Notes under the pieces: generated by a model
Databases searched by the model: none
The model's input: only the letters and a program-made list of their open reading frames with translations
What the model was told of the DNA's origin: nothing
Shown here: positions 28,573 through 36,085 of the stretch, one piece after another
Layout: the number at the start of each line of letters is the position of its first letter
Position numbering within the stretch: position 1 is the first letter of the stretch
Position numbers and translations under genes: made by a program
Assembly (NCBI GenBank): GCA_963734845.1
Contig: CAVTIS010000018.1
Coordinates: 496,001 to 560,000, forward strand
Source of the DNA: JAKAVN01 sp963734845
GTDB taxonomy: Bacteria; Desulfobacterota; Binatia; Binatales; Binataceae
Reading direction: 5' to 3'
DNA: 64,000 nucleotides

Positions 28573-29137
28573 GGTTTTGGAAGCGGCGCCGGACGCGCTC
28601 GATCAGATCCTGGGGATCGAGGACGCGGATAAACGAGGCCGGGCGGTGCTCGAGCACTGCCTGGGGCTCGGCGGCGGTGTCCAAGGCGGCGCCGATGGCT
28701 TAGACATCTCTCCAAACGGCAAGCTGCGACAGCGCGAGATCGACGCGATCAAAGCCAACCGAGGCTCGATCATGAAAGCATTGCCGGGTGGTTTGATTTT
28801 GTCGGGCAGTAAAGATCCAGTCCGCGGACCCGTGCCGCCTGACGACGCACGAGCGGCGCCGCCGTTCGCCGTTCCCGAGCCGGCCAGCAGCCAGCAGGCG
28901 AGGTTTTTCGCTGGTGCGACTCAGCAAGATGCGATCGATTGGCTCAGTGTTCCAGGTCTCGCGGCGGCTATGTGTTATTGGGGCGCGCGCCGCGACAGCG
29001 CGCGCGCCGAGCTCTTGCGCGAGTTGGCCGACGAGCTCGACAAGCCGGCGCGCGGCGCGGGCCTGGGGCAGATGGGAGATCTCGCGTGGCTGCGAAAAAC
29101 GGACGGCACCCTTCTGATCGTTCGCCGCGCGGAGTGA
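28562..29137 (+). CDS. Hypothetical protein overlapping the primase
   Basis: 191 residues, unrecognised. The N-terminal helical part ends in KLRQREIDAIKANRGSIMKA; a Pro/Ala-rich linker follows (about 80-115); the C-terminal part AIDWLSVPGLAAAMCYWGAR and ELLRELADELDK is helical. The start overlaps the primase end by 11 nt with GGGAGG upstream, so translation is coupled. A replication-accessory role is possible from position only. Confidence 0.65.
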   Translation: MENEVLEAAPDALDQILGIEDADKRGRAVLEHCLGLGGGVQGGADGLDISPNGKLRQREIDAIKANRGSIMKALPGGLILSGSKDPVRGPVPPDDARAAPPFAVPEPASSQQARFFAGATQQDAIDWLSVPGLAAAMCYWGARRDSARAELLRELADELDKPARGAGLGQMGDLAWLRKTDGTLLIVRRAE

Positions 29138-29247
29138 AGCGGCTCGACGACTGAAAATGAAAGCTCGCTGATTCAGCTTGGATGCTGGTGCTCGAAGAGT
29201 ACTCAAAAACGCGACGGACAGGGGCGTGGGGGATGGAGGAGGCGGGG

Positions 29248-29565
29248 ATGAGGGGACGACAACAAACCGATGATGCCCAGGTGGTGGTCGAGGTGGAATT
29301 GGTGCGCGGCCACGAGGTCAATCTATTTCGGATTCCGTGTTGCCCGTTCTGTTCGGAATTGCATTACCACGGCGCCGGCCGCGTTACTGACGAGCCCGCT
29401 CAATTCCAGGGGCCCCGCGAACCCCATTGTGAGAGCAATCGCGGCTATGTGCTGGTGTGGAAAGGCGCTGTCGGTTGGCCGCTGCGCACGTCCGCGCACG
29501 CAGCACTTATTGAGTTACCTGTCGCAGTCGGTGTTATCAGTCTACCGCTGTTTGAGAAAGCGTGA
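29248..29565 (+). CDS. Small phage-type Cys/His zinc-finger protein
   Basis: 105 residues. Core: PCCPFCSELHYHGAG and, after about 20 residues, PHCESNRGYVLVW. A CPxC-x-H...C layout of this kind recurs in small phage and prophage proteins that bind zinc. GGAGGCGGGG just before 29248 supports this start over the in-frame one at 29182. Function unknown. Confidence 0.55.
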   Translation: MRGRQQTDDAQVVVEVELVRGHEVNLFRIPCCPFCSELHYHGAGRVTDEPAQFQGPREPHCESNRGYVLVWKGAVGWPLRTSAHAALIELPVAVGVISLPLFEKA

Positions 29566-29732
29566 ATTCCTATGTCGAAAGTCGGCCGCCACGCGCGACA
29601 TCCTTGGGCCGCGCGAGTGCCGTCCCGGGACGCAAGCCTCGTCCGGGACGGCCGGGCGGTCGTTCAAGCCTTGATAGTCAATCACGGTAGCCGAATAGTA
29701 AGTCGGCGAATAGTCAGCGAAGGTTGGAGTGG

Positions 29733-29909
29733 ATGATGACATTGATGGGAATTGTAGTGCTGTTCGTGAAATCGCTCTTAAGCATGTTGGGTTTCGCCAT
29801 GGTGGCAATGGCCGCGCATTTCCAGGGCACGGTCCGCGAGCCTGAACCGACTGAGATCGCGCTCCAAGTTCAACGAAATCTGCAACTTGAAGCCCGACGA
29901 CTTTTGTGA
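29733..29909 (+). CDS. Small single-pass membrane protein
   Basis: 58 residues: an N-terminal hydrophobic helix (LMGIVVLFVKSLLSMLGFAM to about residue 28) and a charged C-terminus. GGAG lies 4-7 nt before the ATG. Overlaps the next small gene by 23 nt. Unrecognised. Confidence 0.4.
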   Translation: MMTLMGIVVLFVKSLLSMLGFAMVAMAAHFQGTVREPEPTEIALQVQRNLQLEARRLL

Positions 29910-30180
29910 CATCGGCAGTCTGCGCGAGGCGCTCGACGAAGCGGCCGCGCGGTTAAACGAATTGCGCAAGAACGAAGACGAGCCGTCGATCGAAGATGCA
30001 GAAATGGCGTGCGCGCCGGTGCGCCACATGATCGCCAGGATGCGAAACGGTGGCGAGAGCGACGAAGGAAACGACCGCGGCCGAGTCACACCCGTCGAGC
30101 TCGACGAGCAGGACATGCAGCGCCGCGGCTCATCCGGCGACTTTCTCGGCTGCCGAGTGTCGCACATCACGGGCCGGTAG
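29887..30180 (+). CDS. Small hypothetical protein
   Basis: 97 residues, unrecognised, acidic overall, with a helical N-terminal half (SLREALDEAAARLNELRKN). The start is TTG at 29887, inside the previous small gene; no clear ribosome site, so the start is doubtful. It is part of the run of small genes between primase and terminase. Confidence 0.45.
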   Translation: MKPDDFCDIGSLREALDEAAARLNELRKNEDEPSIEDAEMACAPVRHMIARMRNGGESDEGNDRGRVTPVELDEQDMQRRGSSGDFLGCRVSHITGR

Positions 30181-30313
30181 GGATACTCCCGATGCCTAAA
30201 GGTTGCGGCGGGGCGGTGGGGAGCGGTCGCATGGGGCAAGCAATGTGGATTGGACCCGTGCGGCCGCTCAGCGGACATGGTTGGAGACTGCACACGGGCG
30301 CAGGAGGTAGGCA

Positions 30314-30566
30314 ATGCAGGATTCTTCTATCCTCGCGACGTTGCCGGCCGGCGCGGCTCGGCCTAATTGCGCTTTGCGACGAACTCGCCGCCGCGGGTTG
30401 GCCCGACGGGCCCGGCGCTTTGTGGCTGCACAGCGCTGAATACTTCGTCAAGGCGGCGCGGCGTGAGCTCGCGGTGCTCGGGACGGGCGATACGGAAGGC
30501 GATCACGTTCTCGTTGCGGCGCTTAACCTGCTCCAAGCGGCGCAGTGTCGCGCGTTGGGACGCTAG
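30314..30566 (+). pseudogene. Small hypothetical protein, probably frameshifted
   Basis: AGGAGG lies 6 nt before the ATG at 30314 and the first ~17 codons read MQDSSILATLPAGAAR. From about 30360 a different frame is clearly more protein-like (LGLIALCDELAAAGWPDGPG then LWLHSAEYFVKAARREL and ALNLLQAAQCRALG) and stops at 30566. A single-base change near 30355-30370 would join them into ~83 residues. Unrecognised family. Confidence 0.45.
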
Positions 30567-30758
30567 ATGAAAGACGCGGAATTCCTGCTTGCGAGCCAGC
30601 CGTACCGACGGGCGCTGAATGCGATCTTCGTAATGCGCCAACAGTGCCTACCGCGGTGGTCGAGCGATACTCCAGACCAGCGCGTCCGTGACGCGATGGA
30701 ACGGATCGAGCGGCATCTGATGAGCAACAGCCCTGAGGATTTGGCCGACAAACGATGA
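30567..30758 (+). CDS. Small hypothetical protein
   Basis: 63 residues, unrecognised, basic and helical (FVMRQQCLPRWSS and VRDAMERIERHLM). It starts immediately after the previous stop and ends next to the terminase-adjacent gene, so it belongs to the same transcript. Confidence 0.5.
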   Translation: MKDAEFLLASQPYRRALNAIFVMRQQCLPRWSSDTPDQRVRDAMERIERHLMSNSPEDLADKR

Positions 30759-30789
30759 CCGACTCCGCACCACCGCAATCACCGTCGAC

Positions 30790-31215
30790 TTGCCCGCACG
30801 TTCCAGACCGCGCGGGCTCGGCCGCACCGCTGCGCAGATCAGGTACGAAAAGGAGCTCGCGGCAATCAAGCGTCGTCTGCGGCGCCGCGATCCCCGACTC
30901 GATGACGGCCCTGCCCTTCACGTGCTCGCACGCGTCACCTGGTTCGCCGAGAAGGCCACCCGCCAGCTTGCGGATAGGGACTCGCTGCTTGATCTCGATG
31001 GCGAATTGAGACCGTCTGTCGAGGTCGTGCGCCGATTGTCGGACACTCAGATGAAGATGCTGGCGGCCGTTGGACTAACGCCGGCATCGAAGCGGTTACT
31101 CAATCGCGAGCATCCCTCCGATATTGATGCTGCTTTCGAGCGAATCGAGAAGGCCTACCGCGAACGGCACGGAGGGGAGGTTGTGGATGTCGAGATCGAA
31201 CCCGCGGACGACTGA
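30790..31215 (+). CDS. Hypothetical in terminase small-subunit position
   Basis: 141 residues. A basic N-terminus with an alpha-helical segment (AAQIRYEKELAAIKRRLRRR), then LADRDSLLDLDGELRPSVEV and RRLSDTQMKMLAAVGLTP, and a C-terminal acidic tail. It overlaps the TerL start by 29 nt. Position and size fit a terminase small subunit, but no family motif was recognised, so this is inference. The start (TTG at 30790) is weak; an ATG at 30755 is in another frame. Confidence 0.45.
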   Translation: MPARSRPRGLGRTAAQIRYEKELAAIKRRLRRRDPRLDDGPALHVLARVTWFAEKATRQLADRDSLLDLDGELRPSVEVVRRLSDTQMKMLAAVGLTPASKRLLNREHPSDIDAAFERIEKAYRERHGGEVVDVEIEPADD

Positions 31216-32721
31216 TCGGCGAGAGCTCGCGCGGCGGGACCTGGCCGCGTATGGCGCGGCGATGTGGCCGCCGCTCGAGCTCGCGCCGCACATCAAGGCC
31301 GTGATCGACGAGCTTGAGCGTGTGGAGTCCGGCTTGCATGACCGCGTGATGCTGTTCCTGCCGCCGCGGCACGGCAAATCGCTGATCACGAGCCAGATTT
31401 TCCCTGCCTGGTATCTCGGCTGCCATCCGGATCGCAGCATCATCGCCTCGAGCTACGGCCAGGAATTAGCAAGCGATTTCGGCTGGCGGGTGCGCGGCTT
31501 CGTCACCGATCAGTTGCACACAACGATTTTCCCGGAATGCCTGGTGGCCGACGACTCGAACGCAGTGCATCGGTTCGGCCTGACGGCCGGCGGCGCCTAT
31601 TTCGCAGTAGGTGCGGGCGGCCCGATAACTGGACGCGGCGCGGACTTGTTGCTGATCGACGATGCGGTGAAGTCGCGCGAGCAGGCTTACAGCGCGGCCG
31701 AGCGGAAGAGCCTCCAACAATGGTATGAACACGTGGCCTACACCCGCCTCCAGCCAGGCGGCGCTATCATCATCATCGTCACGCGCTGGCACGAGGACGA
31801 CTTGCCCGGTTGGCTGCTCCGCGAGCACGCGCGCGAAGCATGGAAAACAATAAGTTTGCCGGCGATCGCGGAGCCCGCCGATCTGCTCGGTCGCAAAGAG
31901 GGTGAGCCGTTGTGGATAGAGCGGTTCGGCCTCGAAACCCTCGATCGCATTCGCGAGGCGGTGGGAACAGCCGCTGGCTATCGCTTTATCAGCAGCGGCC
32001 GGTACGCGAACACGGCGGGACTTTTCACCGTGATTGGTTTCGCAGCTACGGAGCGTCGCCGGAATTTCAGCGCGTCATCTTCAGTGTGGATAGCGCATAC
32101 AAAATTAATCAGTCGGCCGATTACTCAGTCATACAAGTTTGGGGCGAGACAGCGAGTGGCTACTGCTTGTTGCACTGCTGGCGGCAGCGCGCGGAGTTTC
32201 CCGAGCTCACCCGCCAGGCAACCGCGCTCGCTGAGCTTTGGCGGCCGAATGCCGTGCTCATCGAAGATGCGGCCAGCGGCCAATCGCTGATCCAGGCACT
32301 CAAGGCGGAAACGCGGTTGCCGGTCCTTCCCGTGAAACCCTTGGGGGACAAGGTCGCCCGCGCGTCGGCCGTGTCGCCGTTGGTCGAAGCCGGCAAGGTG
32401 TACTTGCCCGAGTCGGCGCCTTGGTTGACCGATTTCATGGAGGAGGCCTCGACCTTCCCGGCCGCGCCGCACGACGACCAAGTCGACGCTATGTCGCAGG
32501 CGTTGAACTATCTGCGCGGCGCCCGCGCCCTCGATGACTCTGATCGCGCCTTTTTGCAGCGCGCGCAACAGGAGCTCGCCGCGCGCGCGCCAGGGCGCAT
32601 TCGTCCGACAGCAACCGAGCGAATTTACGCGGACGGCGAGGCTTACTGCGAAGCGGAGGATCGCGCTGCTACGCTGTCCCGGGTTGGCCTCGGGTTCCGA
32701 TGGCGAAGAAGCTCATGGTAA
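31187..32721 (+). pseudogene. Phage terminase large subunit, frameshifted
   Basis: TerL packages phage DNA using an N-terminal ATPase and a C-terminal nuclease. The first frame gives the ATPase: Walker A in LFLPPRHGKS (residues 57-65), IIASSYGQELASDFG, Walker B LLLIDDAVKS and TRWHEDDLPGWLL. At about 31970-31976 the protein passes to another frame: WLSLYQQRPVREHGGTFHRD, then the RNaseH-like nuclease with VIFSVDSAYK and PHDDQVDAMSQAL. One missing base explains the break. GGAGG lies 9 nt before the ATG at 31187. No portal or capsid gene follows, which is unusual for a prophage. Confidence 0.88.
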
Positions 32722-32861
32722 GGGTTACCTGTAAACGGCGCCTGCCATGCGCGCCCGTGCACCGCATCGCGATCAACACGCTACTTCACGCGAGGCTCAA
32801 GGCGACCGCGCGTCGGTCGCGCCGCACACTCCGGGACTCGTCGACAAGCTCTTGCGCCACA

Positions 32862-33152
32862 ATGACTAAAAAGCAGGCCGCGCAGCACGCCGCCTATCTC
32901 GCCGCTGCCCGCCAGCGTCCGCGCTGCCTGCGGTGCTTCATCGTCGAGTCGGGTCCGCGGAGCACGTTCCGGTGCGCTCTGGCCGACTGCCCAAAGACTT
33001 TCACGCCGGTGAGCCCGATCGAAATCTGCCAACGCGAAGACGCGGAGCGTGCGGGTGACGGCGCCAGCGGCCGCCAGGACCAGGAATGGACGCTTAAGCT
33101 TCCTTTGCGTCCAATGTGTTTGTTGCCTGCTGGACCGGCAGACTACAGGTGA
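32862..33152 (+). CDS. Small Cys-rich hypothetical protein
   Basis: 96 residues. Core PRCLRCFIVESGPRSTFRC and ALADCPKTFTPVSPIEICQR has five cysteines that could form a zinc site. The last ~20 codons overlap the 3' end of the convergent DGQHR gene and look less natural, so the real end or even the gene is uncertain. No clear ribosome site. Confidence 0.35.
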   Translation: MTKKQAAQHAAYLAAARQRPRCLRCFIVESGPRSTFRCALADCPKTFTPVSPIEICQREDAERAGDGASGRQDQEWTLKLPLRPMCLLPAGPADYR

Positions 33153-34449
33153 ACCCAGTCGTGAGACCGATGGACTGCGCCACGCTCTCGTACGCCCGTC
33201 TTACCGGCACCTGCTGCGTTAGCAGTTTGTTTCCTTGGATGATGCTGCCCTGCCACATTGCGGCGCTGCGCTTCCAGTCGATAGTCTGCGCGTTTCCTAT
33301 CTTGTCGGCGTACTGCTTCCAGTTCTTTTGTAGCTCGGCGTTCGTAAAAAGCTTGTGGCCGATACGACCAATGATGTTCAGGCCGGTCGCTGTCAGACAA
33401 ATCCATCCTTCCTCTCGCTTCACGGGAACTTGGCTGATTTCGAGGGTACCGACCGGGAGCTTGGCGACTTCATTCCAGACGGCGATTGCTGGTATGGATG
33501 AGTCAGCCTGCCAGCGATCATTCTCCTGGTCTTTGGCGAAGCCGCTCAGGTAGTTTATGTATTCCGTAAATTTCTGCACCGCGGCGTTATATTGATCCTC
33601 TTGGCCAAGGAGTTCGAGAGCACGCTTCTCGAACTCCACATCCGCGACGGCGTAGCTACCCGTGAGAAGCTCTTTTACAAGCTGCCGGAGCTGGTTGGCC
33701 AAAAACAGGAACGTCGATTTTTTACTGAGGGTCTTGCTGGTCGGGTCGATCTTCCCCTTGAACAGGGGGCAATTGCGCTCTAGGTCGCCGACCAGCCGGT
33801 TTGCCGGGTTCCTACGGTCATAGACGGCCAGCAAACTCGGCGGCAGTGCTTTTGTCTTGCTACAATCGGCGAAGTCCTGATGGACTTGGTTAATATCCGT
33901 CTCGCAGGTGATCATGACGGCGATGGCGTCGCTGCCGAACGTCGCTGCGTCTGCTTCGTCCATTTGGTCTAGCGCAAGCGAGATACCGGTTTTCCTGTGC
34001 TGGCCGTCGGTGATGGCGAGCTTCGCGGCGCCCGGAATCACCAGATACCCCGGAAGGAATTCCGACGGGTAGTCCGGTAAGTATAGATGAACCCGGTGCT
34101 GAATGTTCAGAGACATCGGCGGGATGATATAGGCTTTCTTGTAATTTTCGACGATGTACCTGGCAATCGCTTGAGAGTGTTCCGAGATCTCCGGGCGGTT
34201 CCACGCTGCCTGCGCGTCGTGCATGGAGCCGCCCTTCTTCGCCGATTTTGCAGCCCGGGACTCCAGCCGGTTTCGCACCCAACTCATCGGCAGGGCGCCG
34301 GTCACTACCGTGCGATTTCCTTGCCGGAAAGCGACGACCGGGATCGAGAGGGCGCCGGTATTCGCCGCCTCCGCACCGGCCGCCTGTTGCGCCTCTTCAA
34401 GCGTTGAGAGCTTTTTCAACGTCACAAGTTCACTGGTTGCCTCGATCAT
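33094..34449 (-). CDS. DGQHR-domain protein (DndB-like)
   Basis: 451 residues. The family motif is ITDGQHRKTGISLAL (about residues 155-170), with flanking strands PGYLVIPGAAKL and IAVMITCETDINQ, and a later FADCSKTKALPPSLL segment; these match the DGQHR domain shared by DndB (regulator of DNA phosphorothioation genes) and related mobile-element proteins. No dndA, C, D or E gene lies in the element, so it acts outside a normal dnd operon. The start overlaps the end of the upstream zinc-finger gene by 20 nt, so both are made together. GGAGAAAAAAA precedes the ATG. Role inferred: DNA-related regulator or defence component. Confidence 0.85.
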   Translation of the reverse strand: MIEATSELVTLKKLSTLEEAQQAAGAEAANTGALSIPVVAFRQGNRTVVTGALPMSWVRNRLESRAAKSAKKGGSMHDAQAAWNRPEISEHSQAIARYIVENYKKAYIIPPMSLNIQHRVHLYLPDYPSEFLPGYLVIPGAAKLAITDGQHRKTGISLALDQMDEADAATFGSDAIAVMITCETDINQVHQDFADCSKTKALPPSLLAVYDRRNPANRLVGDLERNCPLFKGKIDPTSKTLSKKSTFLFLANQLRQLVKELLTGSYAVADVEFEKRALELLGQEDQYNAAVQKFTEYINYLSGFAKDQENDRWQADSSIPAIAVWNEVAKLPVGTLEISQVPVKREEGWICLTATGLNIIGRIGHKLFTNAELQKNWKQYADKIGNAQTIDWKRSAAMWQGSIIQGNKLLTQQVPVRRAYESVAQSIGLTTGFTCSLPVQQATNTLDAKEA

Positions 34450-34975
34450 TTTTTTTCTCCTTTTTTTGTTGACAATTGGTACACACCTTCGTGTTGGGCA
34501 CCGCCAGCACTCGCTGTTGCGGAATCGGACGATTGCACCGGGCGCAGCAGACGGCAGCGATGGAATGCGCGGGCAACGTATGGAGGGTGCGCTCGATCGC
34601 GAGAGCTACCCAGTAGCGGTCGTCATCTTCGGATTCCGAAAGCGGACCCTCGACCTCTACCGGCGTTTGCAACACGAGGTAGCCGACATCGTCGCCGGCG
34701 TTTGAGTGAAGAAGACTGCTCCACGTAAGGCGCAGATTGCCGAGAGATCTGGCCTGCAGATAGCCGGGCGACTCAGAGGCGCCCTTGAAATCCAAGGCGT
34801 TTGACGGGACCGACCCGACGAGGACTACGATGGTAGGCTCGACCCTGATGGACTTGACCCGGAGCACGATTCCTCCGGTATCCGCGGCCTCGCGCAGGGC
34901 CCCGTGCTCAGCGGTCTGCAATGACCCGCAAAATCTGTGAGGCAATGGTGCGTCCAGTATGGTTCGGCCGTTCAC
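34430..34975 (-). CDS. Hypothetical with C-terminal DksA/TraR-like C4 zinc finger
   Basis: 181 residues. Residues 1-135 are an unrecognised alpha/beta domain (GIVLRVKSIRVEPTIVVLVG, GYLVLQTPVEVEGPL, DRYWVALAIERTLHTLP). The C-terminus has CCARCNRPIPQQRVLAVPN then TKVCTNCQ, closely following the C-x2-C...I...R-x-A-x-P...C-x2-CQ pattern of DksA/TraR zinc fingers, but without the coiled coil those proteins use to reach RNA polymerase. It starts with GTG about 2 nt after the predicted transcription start, hence leaderless, and overlaps the DGQHR gene by 20 nt. A functional partnership with it is likely by context. Confidence 0.7.
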   Translation of the reverse strand: MNGRTILDAPLPHRFCGSLQTAEHGALREAADTGGIVLRVKSIRVEPTIVVLVGSVPSNALDFKGASESPGYLQARSLGNLRLTWSSLLHSNAGDDVGYLVLQTPVEVEGPLSESEDDDRYWVALAIERTLHTLPAHSIAAVCCARCNRPIPQQRVLAVPNTKVCTNCQQKKEKKNDRGNQ

Positions 34976-34983
34976 GACTATTT

Positions 34984-35012
34984 CTAATATCGAACGTACT
35001 GCGTTCCGTCAA
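34984..35012 (-). promoter_or_regulatory. Sigma70-type promoter of the DGQHR gene pair
   Basis: On the minus strand, TTGACG (35012-35007) and TATTAG (34989-34984) are separated by exactly 17 nt. Transcription should begin near 34977, only about 2 nt before the GTG start at 34975, and no ribosome site precedes that codon, so the message is probably leaderless. Confidence 0.7.
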
Positions 35013-35024
35013 GAACACAGTACG
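34995..35024. promoter_or_regulatory. 30-bp inverted-repeat operator centred on the -35 box
   Basis: Arms CGTACTGCGTTC (34995-35006) and GAACACAGTACG (35013-35024) pair with one mismatch around the 6-nt spacer cgtcaa, which is the -35 element read on the other strand. Further TACGTACG lies at 35034-35041. A repressor bound here would block the promoter. Confidence 0.65.
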
Positions 35025-35030
35025 TAGAAA

Positions 35031-35351
35031 TTAGTACGTACGCCGCGAATAATCAGCTCGAACAGGTCGGCGCAGCGCACGTAGGCGATCCACAAGTTTC
35101 AGGCATGGAGCGGCACCACCTTCCAGGCCTCCGGCCGCGCGCCGGCCCGCCTCGGCCGCTTGCGGACTCTGAAACGGCACTTGGTTGTTCGGCGAGATGC
35201 TCGAATAGTCCGGGCACGCCGGCCACTCGAAAATGTGGCTCCTGGCGTTCCCCACCACGGCGCCGCTCGTCGGCTCGCTGCTTATGCGGCACCCGTCCGG
35301 GCCGAACAGCAGCGGAATCGGGCTCGCGCTAATGTTAGAGGCCCGCACCAC
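35031..35351 (-). CDS. Ada/sunset-type metal-binding domain protein
   Basis: 106 residues from GTG at 35351 (GTG at 35348 also possible). The middle reads VVGNARSHIFEWPACPDYSS and ISPNNQVPFQSPQAAEAG, the signature of the small Ada-like metal-binding (sunset) domain found alone or fused to nucleases. The usual closing motif (AGYRPAxNC) is degenerate here, the next Cys coming about 14 residues later. The start lies inside the end of the membrane-anchored gene upstream, so the two are translationally coupled. Role unknown. Confidence 0.6.
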   Translation of the reverse strand: MVRASNISASPIPLLFGPDGCRISSEPTSGAVVGNARSHIFEWPACPDYSSISPNNQVPFQSPQAAEAGRRAAGGLEGGAAPCLKLVDRLRALRRPVRADYSRRTY

Positions 35352-36072
35352 GGCACATATCAGCAAGGGTGACTCTCGGGTCGTAGTTCGTTCCTGGAAT
35401 AGTCGAAAAGCTGTTAGGTTCAAGACCAACTCTCTTCCTGATGACGTTCGTGAGCTGTTCTTGAAGCTTGAAATACTCCCGAGGAGTAAGCGACTCAGTT
35501 TTCGGATCGCTCTGGATCGCCACGCAGAAGGGGTCGTATACCCCACCATGCATGGCCTTGCAAAAGTCGACAAGCGTTGAACGGTGCATATGGTGCATTC
35601 CGTCAGATGGGTCCGGGCTCCCGTCTGGCGATTCTTCAGGGTAAGAACGGAGAAAAACACCTATCTCAGTCCTGGCGGTCAGAAAATCAGCAACGCGGAC
35701 CGACGCGTCGCGGTTGTATACGCAGAAGTGGCGCAACAATTCCAGATCGTCGATGCCTACATCAGGTGGCACTGCGTCAGCAGAGCCGTGACCGACCGCC
35801 GGTATTGGCGGTATGGCGACTCCACCCGCAGGACTGCCAATGGTTCCAGGACTTATCGCCCCAGCACTAGGTCCCGTAACGTCGGGCGAAGGAATGTGTT
35901 GAGCCGCGACGAGGTGCAGCACCAACGCGCCGACGAGCGCACCCGCGATGAAGTAGCCGATTGAGAGCCCGATCATCGCCCGGTAAGCGCGAGGCGAACG
36001 TCGCCAGCGCAGGTGAACGTAGAGAGCGCCAGAAATGACCAGCGCGAGGGCGACGATGACGGCCGCATTCAT
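35335..36072 (-). CDS. Two-helix membrane-anchored protein, paralogous anchor
   Basis: 245 residues. Two N-terminal transmembrane helices (about 2-20 and 32-56) separated by the motif LRWRRSPRAYRAM are followed by a Pro/Gly/Ser-rich linker and a soluble domain with three cysteines (LRHFCVYNRD, VDFCKAMHGG, DPFCVAIQ). The anchor closely matches that of the upstream NHL-repeat protein (VRWRRAPAAFRAI), so the two arose by duplication with different outer domains. A start at 36102 (GTG) would overlap the upstream gene. The outer domain family is unrecognised. Confidence 0.65.
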   Translation of the reverse strand: MNAAVIVALALVISGALYVHLRWRRSPRAYRAMIGLSIGYFIAGALVGALVLHLVAAQHIPSPDVTGPSAGAISPGTIGSPAGGVAIPPIPAVGHGSADAVPPDVGIDDLELLRHFCVYNRDASVRVADFLTARTEIGVFLRSYPEESPDGSPDPSDGMHHMHRSTLVDFCKAMHGGVYDPFCVAIQSDPKTESLTPREYFKLQEQLTNVIRKRVGLEPNSFSTIPGTNYDPRVTLADMCRGAGL

Positions 36073-36085
36073 TGGTTCACGTCTC

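Noticed and set aside
33094..34975. A complete Dnd phosphorothioation or Dpd modification system
   Set aside because: Only a DGQHR-domain gene is present; no DndA/C/D/E-like or 7-deazaguanine transfer gene was seen in the element.
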